From positions 1 to 46,130 of IMG/VR virus record IMGVR_UViG_3300033144_004391: DNA of 46,130 bases. One strand, written 5' to 3'. Under the pieces are notes generated by a model. The model saw nothing but the letters and a program-made list of their open reading frames with translations, searched no databases and was not told where the DNA came from. Positions 7,727-14,982 of this stretch are shown here, piece by piece. Made by a program: the position numbers and the translations under genes. The DNA is from a virus. Position 1 is the first letter of the stretch. Every line of letters starts with the position of its first letter.

Positions 7727-10113
7727 GCAACCCTCCCGAACAATTGACGTAAATTACCTCTCAACTGATTCGGCCTGTCCTCGGTCATAATAGCCACTAA
7801 ACGATCACCAAACTCTAAGAATAGTTGTACCGACTCTGACATAAAGATCAGCTTCTTCAAAGCCTCAATTTCCTTACTCTTAGCTCTGGTTTGTCGCCCT
7901 TTCTTAATACGTGCAATACGTGCCTTTAATATTCTATCGTAATCACGGAAATTGCCTGTTTTCTTGGCGTCGTCTCTCATTGTTTTCATAAACACATTAA
8001 ACTCAGCCTTAGTGCGAACAGGCTTAGTAAGAAGACCAGCTATATCCTCTATGTCGCCTTTCGAGTAAGAGCTAGGTGCAAATTGTTGTGTTGTGTCTAC
8101 TCTCGAAGGCTTATCTAACCCCTTAACATTTGGTATAGGAACATAAAGATCCTTTTTCGGCTTCAAAAGTCCTCTCTTGTTTAACCATTTCTCGATATCA
8201 AACAAAGACACTACACCAACATAATCAGTCGCCAAATTATCTATTGGCTGGCCTGTCTTGCTGTCCTTCAAAGGCCACTCTACTGCAATACGTTTCTTGG
8301 AGAATTCAAGTTTTGCAAGTTCTTGTTGTGATTCTTTACTTGGTTTTTTCTTTATTTTGTTTACTAACTCTTTGATTTCTTTATTAATCGTCCTTATCTC
8401 TTTCAACGCAGACCTACGATTAAGTAACCATTCGCGCACGGCTCGAACAATATCCTGTTTATTAAGTAGACTCTTCAAATAATTTATAAACGTGCCTGTG
8501 TCAACACGCTTACCACTGCCAGAAAGTCCTAATGCCCTCTCTGGGTCTGAAACCGGAAGACCCTTCTTTGAATCTTTACCCAATTGTTTCTTAGCTCTAC
8601 CACCAGCGTCAACGTCGCCAGCCTTGATCTTTACTTGTCTAAAAACGTTGTATATATTCATGGGACTGCCAGTTACTTTACTTTTGACAGCCGGAATAAG
8701 TATATCCCGCTTATTGCCCTCTTTATCAGGTTTAGGATTAGAAATATCCGGCAATCCACTCAACTTCCAATCCCTAATCGCAGCATAAACTTCTTCGGGC
8801 GTTTTCATACTCCTAAGCAACTCAATGAATTTTGGTTTGTCAGCTTTAGTGTAAGGAATAATTTCAAGCTCTTTAGGTGCAAATATTGGTTTATAAACTT
8901 CTTCAGGAGCTTTGAGACGTGGTGGTAATTTTACTGTCCAAGGATCGCCACCAGGCAACGACATAACAATCTTATCGCCTGGAAACAACTCTCTGGTCAG
9001 CGCCAGAGACGGCTCTCCGAGCAATTTCCTTATTTCAGCCCACACATCATGGATCTGCTTCTTTATAAAATCTTTAATTGTTTCTTCAGTAGCACTACCT
9101 TTTTTCTTAGCCTCCAACACGCTATTAGCGAGTTCGCTTAATTTCTTGTCATCTGGCATACCCTGAATTATCTTACTTATAGTATTTTTCTTCAAGCCCA
9201 TCCCAGCTTTGTTAGGTTTAAGCGAGATGAGTCCGTGTTTTTGTAACCTGTGTAAAGGTTGGTCAACGGGGCCAAAGATTAAGTCTGCAATACGATATTT
9301 GAATTGAGATAACAATGATTCGTAGTTGTCGCCTTTAGTTGTCGCCTTCTTCAATGACGTTATGTATGAGCCAATTTGCTGTTGGATAACATTAACGCTT
9401 TTATGGTCAAGACCTATCTTAGACATACGAAGCATAAGATCCTCTTCAGACGGTGTATCTACTAAATCGTTGAGAGATATCTCCTTACCTGTCAATTTAG
9501 ATTTTTCTCTTTTTAGTATCCCCTGTGCATTTTTATTAACTACAGATAAAAGTGTCTTGAATAGTCTTTCAATACTCGCCCCACCAGGGGTTGTACTAGC
9601 TTTACTACTACCCCCTTTGGTCCACCGTTTCGATTGTGCTACCAAAAGACGATATAGGCCAAGCAGAGGACTGCCCATTGTCCCAATTTTCTTAGTACCA
9701 ATCCTACTAAAAACATCATTCACAACGTCTTGAGGAGTAAGCTTAAGTTGTTCTGGATGGGAATTAACAGTAATATGTTTACGTATCCCGTTCAATGCTG
9801 ATCTTTCAAGCATAGGAAGTAATTTACTGTAGAGTTTAGCGAGACCTTCAGACGCTTTGGGGTTGTTATGAGTCTTTTCTAGCTCTGTAACAAGATCTAC
9901 AATCTCTGCCTCTGTAAAATCATTAGCAACACCAAGAGACTCCTTCTCTGCTTCTTCCTCGTCTTCTATCTGATTAGTTTCTCTAGCGACTTCGTCATTA
10001 GCGGTGGGTGTAAGATTGTTTTGGTTGCCTATTTCACTAATAAACAATTTCTCAAAATCGTCTTTTTTAGCCTCGAATAGATATGTCAACCGTTCAATTA
10101 AAATAGTATTCAT
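7723..10113 (-). CDS. Large putative internal head protein with LxE|A leader and sigma2-like segment
   Basis: The product has 796 residues. Residues 5-17 (LIERLTYLFEAKK) resemble the MERALLLLLEAAK leader of two other proteins here, and L12-F13-E14|A15 fits a T4-type prohead protease site. Residues about 84-166 resemble sigma-70 region 2 of ECF type: a helix with SALNGIRKHI, then LTPQDVVNDVFSRI, then LLGLYRLLVAQSKRW; LNDLVDTPSEEDLMLRM follows near 214. The rest is charged, helical and Lys-rich (NKEIKELVNKIKKKPSKESQQ) with no polymerase or protease motif I can see. It lies beside the terminase. I infer an ejected or core protein; the sigma resemblance is weak. Confidence 0.6.
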   Translation of the reverse strand: MNTILIERLTYLFEAKKDDFEKLFISEIGNQNNLTPTANDEVARETNQIEDEEEAEKESLGVANDFTEAEIVDLVTELEKTHNNPKASEGLAKLYSKLLPMLERSALNGIRKHITVNSHPEQLKLTPQDVVNDVFSRIGTKKIGTMGSPLLGLYRLLVAQSKRWTKGGSSKASTTPGGASIERLFKTLLSVVNKNAQGILKREKSKLTGKEISLNDLVDTPSEEDLMLRMSKIGLDHKSVNVIQQQIGSYITSLKKATTKGDNYESLLSQFKYRIADLIFGPVDQPLHRLQKHGLISLKPNKAGMGLKKNTISKIIQGMPDDKKLSELANSVLEAKKKGSATEETIKDFIKKQIHDVWAEIRKLLGEPSLALTRELFPGDKIVMSLPGGDPWTVKLPPRLKAPEEVYKPIFAPKELEIIPYTKADKPKFIELLRSMKTPEEVYAAIRDWKLSGLPDISNPKPDKEGNKRDILIPAVKSKVTGSPMNIYNVFRQVKIKAGDVDAGGRAKKQLGKDSKKGLPVSDPERALGLSGSGKRVDTGTFINYLKSLLNKQDIVRAVREWLLNRRSALKEIRTINKEIKELVNKIKKKPSKESQQELAKLEFSKKRIAVEWPLKDSKTGQPIDNLATDYVGVVSLFDIEKWLNKRGLLKPKKDLYVPIPNVKGLDKPSRVDTTQQFAPSSYSKGDIEDIAGLLTKPVRTKAEFNVFMKTMRDDAKKTGNFRDYDRILKARIARIKKGRQTRAKSKEIEALKKLIFMSESVQLFLEFGDRLVAIMTEDRPNQLRGNLRQLFGRVA

Positions 10114-10116
10114 AGC

Positions 10117-10851
10117 TCAATCCCAATTGCTTAGTTCGTTCTTAATCGCCGTTGTAAGGAATTCATCTATTCTATCTGATTCTTTCTTACACACCCGTAC
10201 CATCGCCGAGATAAATCCATGCAACTGCTTCGATGCGTCTACAATCAAATGAGATTTACCATTCTGTCCGACGTAGAGATACCCATGTTCTACTGTATCA
10301 CCAGAGTCAACAAGGCACTCTTGTTGAAATGACCTAGCGTCTGCAAGAAGCCGCGTTCGATCTGCTACAGTCTTACGCTCTTCGCGCTCGCCGTCCGTAT
10401 CTGCTTTGGTGGGAAGTGTTTTGCTTGCTTGTTTTGCACGAACAAGCATTCTCTTACGCGCCGTCTCTTCTTGAAGATCCATCCGCTTACAAACTGTCTG
10501 CTCAATATGCGCGTACTTCTGCTTATTCTGTCTTCCCTTTTGGTTATTACGGCGCACGGACCAAAGCATTAACTCGGCTTCGTCGGCGTCTTTTAAGTGA
10601 TGAAGAATATAACAAGGGAGCGTTCTCAGACCATTAGATATGGCCGCTTTATATCTATGCTCCCCGCCGACGATCAAGTATTTATCGCCAAGCGACGATC
10701 TTGGTACAACGTGTATAGGCTCATCAAACCCCTCTTCACCCATGGTAGAGACCAACGAGGCAAACTCAGAGTCTGCCATCTCGTTGCAGTTCCACTCACA
10801 CAGGACGAGTTTAGTCACGCTGATATCTGTTGTATCTAAAATCTCAACCAT
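10117..10851 (-). CDS. ParB/Srx-like domain protein
   Basis: The product has 244 residues. The N-terminal 95 residues match the ParB N-terminal (ParB/sulfiredoxin) fold: ISVTKLVLCEWNCNEMADSEFASLVSTM, GFDEPIHVVP, then YLIVGGEHRYKAAISNG, where G-E-H-R is the nucleotide-binding motif, and LPCYIL. A basic helical region follows (RRNNQKGRQNKQKYAHIEQTVCKRM). In phages such proteins serve as DNA-binding regulators, nucleases or partition factors; the exact role is not visible. An inverted repeat (10854-10881) lies over its ribosome site. It ends 3 bases before the 796-residue gene. Confidence 0.75.
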   Translation of the reverse strand: MVEILDTTDISVTKLVLCEWNCNEMADSEFASLVSTMGEEGFDEPIHVVPRSSLGDKYLIVGGEHRYKAAISNGLRTLPCYILHHLKDADEAELMLWSVRRNNQKGRQNKQKYAHIEQTVCKRMDLQEETARKRMLVRAKQASKTLPTKADTDGEREERKTVADRTRLLADARSFQQECLVDSGDTVEHGYLYVGQNGKSHLIVDASKQLHGFISAMVRVCKKESDRIDEFLTTAIKNELSNWD

Positions 10852-10853
10852 AA

Positions 10854-10881
10854 TAGAATAGTCCCTCTCAAGAGTATTCTA
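10854..10881 (-). promoter_or_regulatory. Inverted repeat over the ribosome site of the ParB-like gene
   Basis: TAGAATA and TATTCTA (7 bp, perfect) flank 14 bases that contain CTCTTGAGAG, itself a short dyad, and the GAGGG ribosome site. It ends 3 bases before the ATG. It could be an operator for the ParB-like protein or an mRNA hairpin hiding the start. Confidence 0.5.
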
Positions 10882-10901
10882 CATTGATATAGCTAAAGAT
10901 C

Positions 10902-11684
10902 CTAGTCTTTATCGTAAGACCCTAGAGATTCTCTAAGCTGAGAAATACCCTGCTTTATCAAAGATTTGACTTTCCAAAGTTTGAATTGCCCTTGGTAATA
11001 ATCAACAATATCATTTTTACCAAATCCCTCGATAAGACTCATGCTAACCATCTTACGCAAAGGTTCTGGCAATTTTTTCATAGCCTGCTGAAGATCATAC
11101 GATGCACCTACATTTGGTTCCTCGTATAGACCGCTATTAATATGATACGTCTCGGCTAGGATAGAAGGGGAATCGTCACCATAAGAAGACGGGATGAAAT
11201 GGGTATACGGTCTTTCCCCTGACCCTGGTTTTTGATCAGGATAAAGTGACCGTTTCTTCATCCAAGGATAAGCATAACTTACCCAAGATGCCCCTTTTGA
11301 TTGAGCTAAATCATAATCATATTTTAACGCAGCTTCCCAAACACCGTAAAATATCCGCGAAGGTGCCTCATGTTTGGGCCAAGGTGACGATCCACATAAT
11401 TTATTAACGTAGGCTTGCATCCGTCCTCTTAGAATTCTTAGAGCTTGAGACGCTGAAGGGTCACCGTCTTTAATAGCATTAATAAGAACCCCGTCCTTGA
11501 GGTCACACAACCCTATTACTGAGGCATTAACAACAGCTTCCCTTATGGGATGATGGGTAGGGTGGTAAACCCCCCCGACCATACCCTCGACGCTCTCTAA
11601 AAATAATTCAGGGATATTAGTTTTCTCAGCAACAAACGACGATAACCGCTCGACTATTTTAATAATGGGTTTATCATTTCGCAT
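10902..11684 (-). CDS. Sigma-70-like RNA polymerase sigma factor
   Basis: I prefer the ATG at 11684 (260 residues), which has AGAGGAG nine bases upstream, over an in-frame TTG at 11744. The middle carries a region 2-like segment: LRGRMQAYVNKLCG, then RIFYGVWEAALKYDYDLAQSKGASWVSYAYPWMKKRSL, which parallels the sigma region 2.2-2.4 pattern of a FxxG/AxxAxxxYD core followed by F-S-T-Y-A-x-x-W-I-R. The C-terminus has a region 4-like helix pair: LQQAMKKLPEPLRKMVSMSLIEGF, then VDYYQGQFKLWKVKSLIKQGISQLRESL. It would redirect RNA polymerase to phage promoters; the CGGTA motif family is a candidate target. The gene stands just before the virion gene block. Confidence 0.72.
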   Translation of the reverse strand: MRNDKPIIKIVERLSSFVAEKTNIPELFLESVEGMVGGVYHPTHHPIREAVVNASVIGLCDLKDGVLINAIKDGDPSASQALRILRGRMQAYVNKLCGSSPWPKHEAPSRIFYGVWEAALKYDYDLAQSKGASWVSYAYPWMKKRSLYPDQKPGSGERPYTHFIPSSYGDDSPSILAETYHINSGLYEEPNVGASYDLQQAMKKLPEPLRKMVSMSLIEGFGKNDIVDYYQGQFKLWKVKSLIKQGISQLRESLGSYDKD

Positions 11685-11768
11685 ATTTGTTCTCTCCTCT
11701 GGCCCATTTGCTTTGCAGGGGGCGCATTTTTCAACAACTCGCAATGATGGTGGATAACCACTTAGAAG

Positions 11769-11969
11769 TCAAGATGAAACATCAAATTTTTCTACCTCCT
11801 CTTTAAGCTTTAAGCTCGTAACCCAAGTGTCTATACGGTCATACATCAAAATATTTATTGCCGCTGCCATTATTTTCATCAACTCATCAGGTGGAAATTC
11901 TGGAGCCAACAAAGCGCGGTCAAGCGCCAAGTTAAGCTTGACCGCCGCCTCAAGAACGTCGCTAGTCAT
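11769..11969 (-). CDS. Small helical protein of unknown function
   Basis: The product has 66 residues, is all-helical by appearance and acidic at the end (LKLKEEVEKFDVSS). The ATG at 11969 follows AGGGGGATCT. Nothing identifies a family. It lies between the sigma factor gene and another small gene in the same direction. Confidence 0.6.
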   Translation of the reverse strand: MTSDVLEAAVKLNLALDRALLAPEFPPDELMKIMAAAINILMYDRIDTWVTSLKLKEEVEKFDVSS

Positions 11970-11986
11970 AGATCCCCCTAATGGTG

Positions 11987-12295
11987 TTACAGGTTAAAAG
12001 AAATCTTTCGCTTCAAAACAATGGGTTCAGCCTTGAATACCAGTGGTTTTGGGTAGGAGATAACCGTTATCTTCTTCCCATCATACTGCTCATCCCCTTT
12101 TGCCGCTGCGCTTGTCACAGACCGAAGGATCTGAGCCTTACCGCTCATGTCAGTACCTTCAGGCACCGGCAGGGGAATAAAGATAAACTTGCCATCGTCG
12201 CCGTCTGCAACGACTTCTACGAGGGCATAAGTTAATGGTTTCTTATCTCGCGTCCGTTTTGCCTTCGGCAAAGTAGTAGGGTCAATGGTTTTCAT
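11987..12295 (-). CDS. Small protein of unknown function
   Basis: The product has 102 residues. A basic start (KAKRTRDKKPLTYALVEVV) is followed by a short beta-type pattern (GKFIFIPLPVPEGT, KKITVISYPKPLVFKAEPIVLKRK). GAGG lies five bases before the ATG at 12295. There is no recognised motif. It lies in a run of regulatory-looking genes between the RuvC-like and sigma genes. Confidence 0.65.
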   Translation of the reverse strand: MKTIDPTTLPKAKRTRDKKPLTYALVEVVADGDDGKFIFIPLPVPEGTDMSGKAQILRSVTSAAAKGDEQYDGKKITVISYPKPLVFKAEPIVLKRKISFNL

Positions 12296-12313
12296 AATAT
12301 CCTCGTTTCTTTT

Positions 12314-13156
12314 TTACTCGTCATCCCAAGTAGGATCAAAGAGATCCGGCCTTGAATCTATAAATTGCTTAATGGCCTGAGCAGCTTCATCGGTTCGAGG
12401 TAACGCCATAATTTCTACCTCAAACGCATTTTGAAGGTTCTTTAGATGGAACCGCAAACGATTGTTTTCCTTGGGGTCATTACCCACCATACTCGCAAGG
12501 AAATCAGTAGCAATACACGTCAACAGATGTCCTCTTTTGGAGGATTCAGCTATCAGTTCCGCTTTGTTTAGGGCTTCTTCGACAACTTCTCGCTGTTCCT
12601 CATACAACGAGAAGGTTAGCATCTGGGCGTCCCCCTCTTCTTCTACAGAAACGTCAGCAGGTACTGTCACATCCATAGATGACGTTGTTGTCGTCGCGGT
12701 CGTTTTCTTCTTCTTCCCGTCTACGAAAGCTTTATGTGCCTTTGACGTTACCCCGTCTAAGTCCCTATAGGACATTTTTCGCGCCCTAGATATCCAAGAT
12801 CGAATCGACGATCTTGTTGCGACCCCGTGTTTACATAGCAATGTTGCCTTTGAGAAGCCAATATCAATAAGGTCTTCTTGGCTTACACCAAACTCCTTAA
12901 CTAGAGTGACCCAAACCTTACGTAAACGTTCAGCTTGCTTAACGCTGTCGCCGGTTTCGGTCTCAACATATTCTTTGAAAGAATCGTAACCCCATTTAAG
13001 GTGGTGTTCGCAATGGAACACTATATACAAAGCTTTGCCTTGCGCGAGGTACTCCCGCTCAAGACGTTTTGCTCTTTCGCGAATCTCTTCACGCAATTCG
13101 TCGGGTTTTTTCGGCGTCAAAAAATTTTCTTGATCCGGTAAGTCGTCATCTTCCAT
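12314..13156 (-). CDS. Unknown, probable DNA-binding helical protein
   Basis: The product has 280 residues; the second ATG of an ATGATG pair (13156) has the better spacing (six bases) to AAGGAG. Residues 20-50 form a charged helix (RERAKRLEREYLAQGKALYIVFH). Residues 50-130 contain GYDSFKEYVETETGDSVKQAERLRKVWVTLVKEFGV and FSKATLLCKHGV, a helix-turn-helix-like pattern seen in phage and plasmid ParB/KorB-type regulators. A Thr/Lys-rich linker (KKKKTTATTTTSS) separates a second helical domain and a very acidic end (DPTWDDE). It starts an operon behind a CGGTA motif at 13169-13184. Confidence 0.6.
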   Translation of the reverse strand: MEDDDLPDQENFLTPKKPDELREEIRERAKRLEREYLAQGKALYIVFHCEHHLKWGYDSFKEYVETETGDSVKQAERLRKVWVTLVKEFGVSQEDLIDIGFSKATLLCKHGVATRSSIRSWISRARKMSYRDLDGVTSKAHKAFVDGKKKKTTATTTTSSMDVTVPADVSVEEEGDAQMLTFSLYEEQREVVEEALNKAELIAESSKRGHLLTCIATDFLASMVGNDPKENNRLRFHLKNLQNAFEVEIMALPRTDEAAQAIKQFIDSRPDLFDPTWDDE

Positions 13157-13168
13157 CATTTACTCCTT

Positions 13169-13184
13169 CTGAAATGTTTTACCG
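13169..13184 (-). promoter_or_regulatory. Promoter-like motif, CGGTA family
   Basis: The minus strand reads CGGTAAAACATTTCAG, followed by AAGGAG and the gene at 12314-13156. It is a CAG variant of the CGGTA-N8-TAG family. Confidence 0.45.
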
Positions 13185-13227
13185 ATAGCTAAGGAGTCTT
13201 GGCGACGAAAAATAAAAGATTTTGATT

Positions 13228-13722
13228 TTATGTCTCACAATCCCATGGCATCGCATAACCAATATCACGACACGCCTTATCAAGCAACCATAGCGCGTCG
13301 GCTTCATCATCGGTGCTTGGCTCCCGCCTCATCGTCTTACGAACAGACTCTACCATCATTTCTTTACTGGCGTTACCCTTACCTGTACCGTGTTTTTTAA
13401 TTTGTCCTACCCCAACACCGTCATACCCTATATCGTTACGCTCTGCCCATGCCAAAAGATGGGCCAAGAAACCCCCATATTGGTGAGCGGCATCAGTACC
13501 TAGATGGCGATGGACAGCTTCATAAACGATGTGGTCTGGTCTCGGCAAGGAGTCAAGCTTGGCGGTAAACTTGTTAAATCGAACGCCCCATCCTTCTTTG
13601 CGCCTCTGCGCCTGGGTTTTGGGCGACAACTTCCAGACGCCCGAAGCGACTGCGCCGTTCTCGAAGTATGCGTAGCCTGTAGAACCCCCTAAATCAATGG
13701 CTAGAATGGTCATAGTCGCCAT
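13228..13722 (-). CDS. RuvC-like Holliday junction resolvase / RNase H-fold nuclease
   Basis: The product has 164 residues from the ATG at 13722, which has GGAAGG seven bases upstream; an in-frame ATG at 13752 has a poorer site. RuvC-family acidic residues appear in order: D10 in ILAIDLGGSTGYA, Glu in HIVYEAVHRH, and Asp residues in STDDEADALWLL, with the typical GVGQIKKHGTGKGNASKEMM stretch between them. It would resolve branched DNA made by recombination-dependent replication before packaging. It follows the Cas4-like and HTH genes. A 25-codon reading frame (13694-13771) overlaps its start in another frame. Confidence 0.82.
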   Translation of the reverse strand: MATMTILAIDLGGSTGYAYFENGAVASGVWKLSPKTQAQRRKEGWGVRFNKFTAKLDSLPRPDHIVYEAVHRHLGTDAAHQYGGFLAHLLAWAERNDIGYDGVGVGQIKKHGTGKGNASKEMMVESVRKTMRREPSTDDEADALWLLDKACRDIGYAMPWDCET

Positions 13723-13771
13723 CGCCGCACCTTCCACATTTGTCTTCGTCATGCGCCTGATTGTTCTTCAC
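13694..13771 (-). CDS. Possible 25-residue CCHH mini-protein overlapping the RuvC-like start
   Basis: A GTG at 13771 has AGGAG five bases upstream and opens a 25-codon frame ending in TGA at 13694. It contains C12-G-R-C15, then H22-S-S-H25, a C-x2-C-x6-H-x2-H spacing that could bind one zinc. It overlaps the RuvC-like start in a different frame. Its first six residues (VKNNQA) repeat those of the next gene upstream because of a 19-bp duplication. It may be translated as a leader or be chance. Confidence 0.3.
   Translation of the reverse strand: MKNNQAHDEDKCGRCGDGDYDHSSH
13753..13771 (-). repeat. 19-bp exact repeat, copy 1
   Basis: The minus strand reads GTGAAGAACAATCAGGCGC, identical to 14012-14030. 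In both copies the GTG is a possible start codon. Confidence 0.95.
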
Positions 13772-13796
13772 GATAACTCCTATCCCAACGTCTCTC

Positions 13797-14030
13797 TCAT
13801 GTGTCACCTATCGCTTTCAGGTCCGACTTGATGGTTTCGATACTCACCATGAATCGCCGCGCTAAATCCTGAATACTAGGCGGCTCTTCACCATCCATCG
13901 CCTTCTTCACGAGAGCTTGTCGCGCCAGCTTACCCGCTGACTTATTACGCCTAAAGTTCGTCTCTCGATACTTGGTAGTGAGTTTCGGTGTGGGATCAAC
14001 CCATTGACCTCGCGCCTGATTGTTCTTCAC
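13797..14030 (-). CDS. Small helix-turn-helix protein
   Basis: The product has 77 residues and starts at GTG 14030, which overlaps the end of the Cas4-like gene by 35 bases and lacks a clear ribosome site, so coupling or a later start is possible. The C-terminal half is a helix-turn-helix (PSIQDLARRFMVSIETIKSDLKAIG) of the DeoR/MarR style. The N-terminal half is basic (KYRETNFRRNKSAGKLARQALVKK). It is likely a small DNA-binding regulator. Its start shares a 19-bp repeat with 13753-13771, and its end shares 24 bp (one mismatch) with the end of the methyltransferase at the right edge. Confidence 0.6.
   Translation of the reverse strand: MKNNQARGQWVDPTPKLTTKYRETNFRRNKSAGKLARQALVKKAMDGEEPPSIQDLARRFMVSIETIKSDLKAIGDT
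13803..13826 (-). repeat. 24-bp near-identical repeat, copy 1
   Basis: Matches 45385-45408 with one mismatch. Here it covers the last codons of the HTH gene; in the other copy it covers the last codons and stop of a methyltransferase gene, read in a different frame. Confidence 0.9.
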
Positions 14031-14982
14031 AAGACTCTATGGCGAAGCACTCGTCTTTCACAGGACAGCCCTTAGCAAGCTCGCACTTCTTAGAAGAGCA
14101 GGATCTTGGATAATTCTCAATAATCTCTACCGAATCGTTTTTAAGATCGTTGATCGCCTTATGGTGGTAGTAAACCATGCGCTCAACTCTACCCCAAATA
14201 TCATCGTCCCAAGGAACCCTGAAACACTTTGCTGTTGCGCCTGTACACTTCCAAACACCGCCCGGTCTTCTCCAACTTGCAAGCTTCCCTTTTTGAATGT
14301 AAACAATAAAAGCCTCTTTTAGCTTTAGCCCTTTCATATAAGCATGGGCCTGAATAACATGAGCTGGGTCTGGAAAGTGTATGCCTCGAAACTGCGCTAT
14401 ACTTTTGGTCTTAAGCTCAAAGACTCTGTCCTCCCCCCTCCACTCAACAATCCCATCGCAAGAGCCTGTAACCTTAACGCTCTTTATATAAACACCAACC
14501 TCTTCATATCTAAATTCGGCTTCACCGCATGATGGACAAGATGTTGGCCGCTCTATTATCTCGGCTGTCGTTTTATGTTTACAGGCCACACAAGACCAGT
14601 GACCTTTAAGTCTGCCCCAGTTAGCGAGATAATTATCCTGCCAAAGTTGATGCAGTACATGACCTTCATCTGTCGTCTGCAATCCCCCTGCGGTAAACTC
14701 CCTCGGCACCGACTCGATGGTGTTATTTGCGCAGAGTATTTCACGCCTGCCGCACGTCTGCCAAAGCGAAGACGCATGAAGACCGCCCGTCCTGGTCTTA
14801 ACAATATCTGGATGACCTGACGCCATCCAATCATAAAGATCAGCTAAAAACTCGTCTCCTAAAACATCTTTCAAAGGTGTTTTACTCCTAATTGTCTTCT
14901 TAGGAGTTACGGGTTTTTTCTTAGGCTCATCGTGGCCCAACAGGTCCACCAAAGATGTTTTCTTATTCGGCTCAAATGCCAT
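13996..14982 (-). CDS. Cas4/RecB-like PD-(D/E)XK nuclease with iron-sulfur and zinc cysteines
   Basis: The product has 328 residues from the ATG at 14982 (AGGTG eight bases upstream). PD-(D/E)XK core: H108, D176 in VTGSCDGIVEW, E189-L-K191 in RVFELKTKS, and Q211 in VIQAHAYMKGL. Cas4-type iron-sulfur ligands are likely C77 (LWQTCGRR) with C295/C300, C306 and C312 in a C-terminal cluster (CSSKKCELAKGCPVKDECF). A second Cys set, C131-x2-C134 and C149-x2-C152, is a zinc ribbon inserted before the active site. Such enzymes act as 5'-3' ssDNA exonucleases in phage recombination and end processing. It overlaps the D12 methylase gene. No cas genes or arrays are nearby. Confidence 0.82.
   Translation of the reverse strand: MAFEPNKKTSLVDLLGHDEPKKKPVTPKKTIRSKTPLKDVLGDEFLADLYDWMASGHPDIVKTRTGGLHASSLWQTCGRREILCANNTIESVPREFTAGGLQTTDEGHVLHQLWQDNYLANWGRLKGHWSCVACKHKTTAEIIERPTSCPSCGEAEFRYEEVGVYIKSVKVTGSCDGIVEWRGEDRVFELKTKSIAQFRGIHFPDPAHVIQAHAYMKGLKLKEAFIVYIQKGKLASWRRPGGVWKCTGATAKCFRVPWDDDIWGRVERMVYYHHKAINDLKNDSVEIIENYPRSCSSKKCELAKGCPVKDECFAIESCEEQSGARSMG
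14012..14030 (-). repeat. 19-bp exact repeat, copy 2
   Basis: Identical to 13753-13771. It contains the GTG start of the HTH gene. Confidence 0.95.

Noticed and set aside
7723-10113. Virion RNA polymerase
   Set aside because: No D-x-D-G-D or T7-type polymerase motifs are visible in the 796 residues.
11685-11744. 20-residue N-terminal extension of the sigma-like factor from a TTG
   Set aside because: The ATG at 11684 has AGAGGAG at a good distance; the TTG has none.
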